44,683 bases of DNA. Source: Gemmatimonadota bacterium (GTDB lineage: Bacteria; ARS69). Positions within the stretch are counted from its first letter, which is position 1. Each line of letters opens with the position of its first letter. Below the pieces are notes generated by a model. The model worked only from the letters and a program-made list of their open reading frames with translations, was not told where the DNA came from and searched no databases. Positions 43,233-44,683 of this stretch are shown one piece after another. The stretch covers positions 1-44,683 of the forward strand of contig JASLLL010000023.1 of NCBI GenBank assembly GCA_030747075.1, in the 5' to 3' direction. The translations under genes were made by a program, and so were the position numbers.

Positions 43233-43753
43233 AGCGAACCGCCGCGATCCGTCACACGGAGCTTCCACACCAGACGGCACTCATTGCCGCGCCCTTCGCG
43301 GAAGGAAAACGACACCTCGTCCATGCACTCGTTCAGGATATAGAGACCGCGTCCGTGTTCCGCGAACTTCTCGCGGCCACATGTCCGCGCGTGGGAGGGA
43401 TCGGGACGAAACTCGCAGTCGGAACGGTCGCGCACAAGCACGGTGATCCGGGACTCGTCCTGCATGAACACGACCTCCGCGGGTGCGCCTTCGTCACCGC
43501 GGTTCCCGTGCCGGATGGCATTGGTCGCGGCCTCCACGACCGCGATGGCAAACCGGTGCGCGTCTTCGCCCACAAGCCCCGCCGTCTCGGCGACCTCTTC
43601 CGCCACGGCGTTCACCATCGCCACCGATGCGATGCGGCTCGGCACGACCAGACGGATCTCGTCTCCAGGATTGTCCACGCACTCCTCCTGCGTCGCCTCC
43701 GAACGGGACTCTGCCGGAAGCCTCCCCGGGGCGCAAGCCCCACGCGGCGTCAT
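43229..43753 (-). CDS. RsbW/SpoIIAB-like serine kinase, anti-sigma type
   Basis: 174 residues from ATG 43753 (ATGA overlap with rluD, GGAGGAGGGCGGGAG upstream). GTG 43678, behind AGGAGGAG, would give a 149-residue protein closer to the family norm, so the N-terminal ~25 residues are uncertain. The GHKL ATPase domain shows the N-box 'IAVVEAATNAIRHGNRG' and G-box 'HGRGLYILNECMDEVSFSF'. RsbW-like proteins bind a sigma factor and phosphorylate a STAS antagonist. Neither partner is in the window; its place between rluD and ruvX is unusual. Confidence 0.88.
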   Translation of the reverse strand: MTPRGACAPGRLPAESRSEATQEECVDNPGDEIRLVVPSRIASVAMVNAVAEEVAETAGLVGEDAHRFAIAVVEAATNAIRHGNRGDEGAPAEVVFMQDESRITVLVRDRSDCEFRPDPSHARTCGREKFAEHGRGLYILNECMDEVSFSFREGRGNECRLVWKLRVTDRGGSL

Positions 43754-44683
43754 TCTCCCGCCCTCCTCCGAACCTCCCGAACCAAGGCCGCCAGATCTTC
43801 CGGGAGCGGCACCTCGAAAGCCATCGCCTCGCGCCGGAAGGGGTGTCGGAATCCGATGCGCCCCGCGTGGAGCGCCGGCCGTTCGATCATCCCGAGATAC
43901 CGCCGTGCCGTCCCCCGGTCCGGCCCCTGAAACCGCCGTACCGAGCGATCCCCGCCGCCATAGTCCGAGTCCGCGACCATGGCGTGCCCGCGATGCGCCA
44001 GATGCACGCGAATCTGGTGCGTACGGCCGGTCTCCAGTTGAACGGTCAGGAGCGATGCAACGGAACCCGCGGCCTCCACTTCGATGTGGCTTCTCGCGTC
44101 CCGGCCGCCCTCCACGACCGCCATGCGCTTGCGATCGCGCCGATGCCTTCCGATCGGTGCGTCGATCGTGAACCGGTCCGGCCCGACCCGCCCCCACGCG
44201 ACTGCGGTGTAGACGCGCGAGAGCGTCCGGTCCTCCAGTTGTGCGGAAAGGAGGCGGTGGCAGGCGTCGTCTTTCGCGACGACAAGAAGCCCCGTGGTTC
44301 CCTTGTCCAGACGATGGACGATGCCCGGCCGCAGCACCCCGCCGATGCCCGACAGCCCATCCAGCCTGAAGAGGAGCGCGTTCACAAGCGTCCCCGTGCG
44401 CAGCGGCCCCGCAGGATGCGTCACCATGCCCGCCGGTTTGTTCACGACGGCCAGACGATCATCTTCGTAGACCACACCGATGGGAAGGTCTTCCGCGGTG
44501 ATCTCGGACTCTTCCGGTTCCGGTGGATCGATCGTGACGGAATCACCCTCGGCGACCGGCGCTCCGGCCCGGGCGCGCCGACCGTTTACGAGAATGCGGC
44601 CGTCCCGGATGAGTCGCGCCAGTCTGGACCGGGAGTACTCCGCCGACAGAAGATCGGCGAGCACACGGTCAAGCCTCGTGCCC
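43750..44683 (-). CDS. rluD: RluA/RluD family 23S rRNA pseudouridine synthase, N-terminus cut by window edge
   Basis: About 311 codons are visible; the frame stays open to the right edge, reading 'GTRLDRVLADLLSAEYSRSR', so the true start lies just outside. The N-terminal S4 RNA-binding domain ('RLARLIRDGRILVNGRRA') is followed by the pseudouridine synthase core: 'VVNKPAGMVTHPAG', catalytic Asp in 'GIVHRLDKGTTGLLVVAK', 'LETGRTHQIRVHLAHRGH'. RluD-type enzymes modify helix 69 of 23S rRNA; RluC or RluA specificity cannot be excluded. It leads the coupled run rluD, rsbW-like, ruvX, mltG, larE as seen here. Confidence 0.94.
   Translation of the reverse strand, partial: GTRLDRVLADLLSAEYSRSRLARLIRDGRILVNGRRARAGAPVAEGDSVTIDPPEPEESEITAEDLPIGVVYEDDRLAVVNKPAGMVTHPAGPLRTGTLVNALLFRLDGLSGIGGVLRPGIVHRLDKGTTGLLVVAKDDACHRLLSAQLEDRTLSRVYTAVAWGRVGPDRFTIDAPIGRHRRDRKRMAVVEGGRDARSHIEVEAAGSVASLLTVQLETGRTHQIRVHLAHRGHAMVADSDYGGGDRSVRRFQGPDRGTARRYLGMIERPALHAGRIGFRHPFRREAMAFEVPLPEDLAALVREVRRRAGE

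Overview
The window is a high-GC, gene-dense bacterial chromosome segment with strong Shine-Dalgarno sites, many 1-8 nt start/stop overlaps and almost no spare DNA. Seven intact secreted proteins and one wrecked gene end in the same FlgD/type-IX-like C-terminal module (Asn-Pro-Phe, then a 'DVxGRxV' strand, 'WxGxDxxGxxxPxGVYFxR'), and another secreted protein ends in dockerin-like repeats. That combination, with a C25 (gingipain/PorU-type) peptidase and a tricorn protease homologue, suggests an uncultivated member of the FCB group (Eisenbacteria- or Krumholzibacteria-like). This placement is an inference; no rRNA or other taxonomic marker is present.

Left end (1-6769, minus strand): a four-gene, translationally coupled operon reading homoaconitase-like hydratase -> CitD-CitE fusion -> CitF -> transketolase (cut by the window edge). 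It can be read as a tricarboxylate isomerisation and cleavage module feeding two- and four-carbon units to central metabolism. Diverging from it is a MetX-type acyltransferase (6910-8001). Facing MetX is an acyl carrier protein coupled to an alpha-oxoamine synthase of the KBL/serine-palmitoyltransferase family (8005-9505).

Middle (9693-29717): mostly exported proteins. There are three different alpha/beta-hydrolase-like secreted enzymes with sorting domains, a RetSat/phytoene-desaturase-type FAD oxidoreductase, an exported tricorn-type protease, topoisomerase I with a lysine-rich tail, a small secreted sorting-domain protein, a fossil of another sorting-domain gene, a matrixin + VWA metalloprotease with a small secreted partner, and a Cys-rich secreted protein of unknown role. 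A tRNA-Asp(GTC) follows.

Right half (29935-39992, minus strand): a C25 peptidase is followed 34 nt later by murQ, an SSS symporter, anmK and a SpoIID/LytB-type lytic transglycosylase, all overlapping or 1 nt apart. This looks like a complete peptidoglycan anhydro-sugar release, uptake and recycling cassette. Upstream is a small dockerin-like secreted protein with its own hairpin-plus-U-tract terminator, then about 460 bp of non-coding DNA carrying two candidate promoters, and tRNA-Val(TAC).

Right end (40589-44683, minus strand): a housekeeping run of rluD (cut by the window edge), an RsbW-like anti-sigma kinase, ruvX, mltG, larE and a small membrane protein. I see no CRISPR array, transposase, integrase or phage gene.
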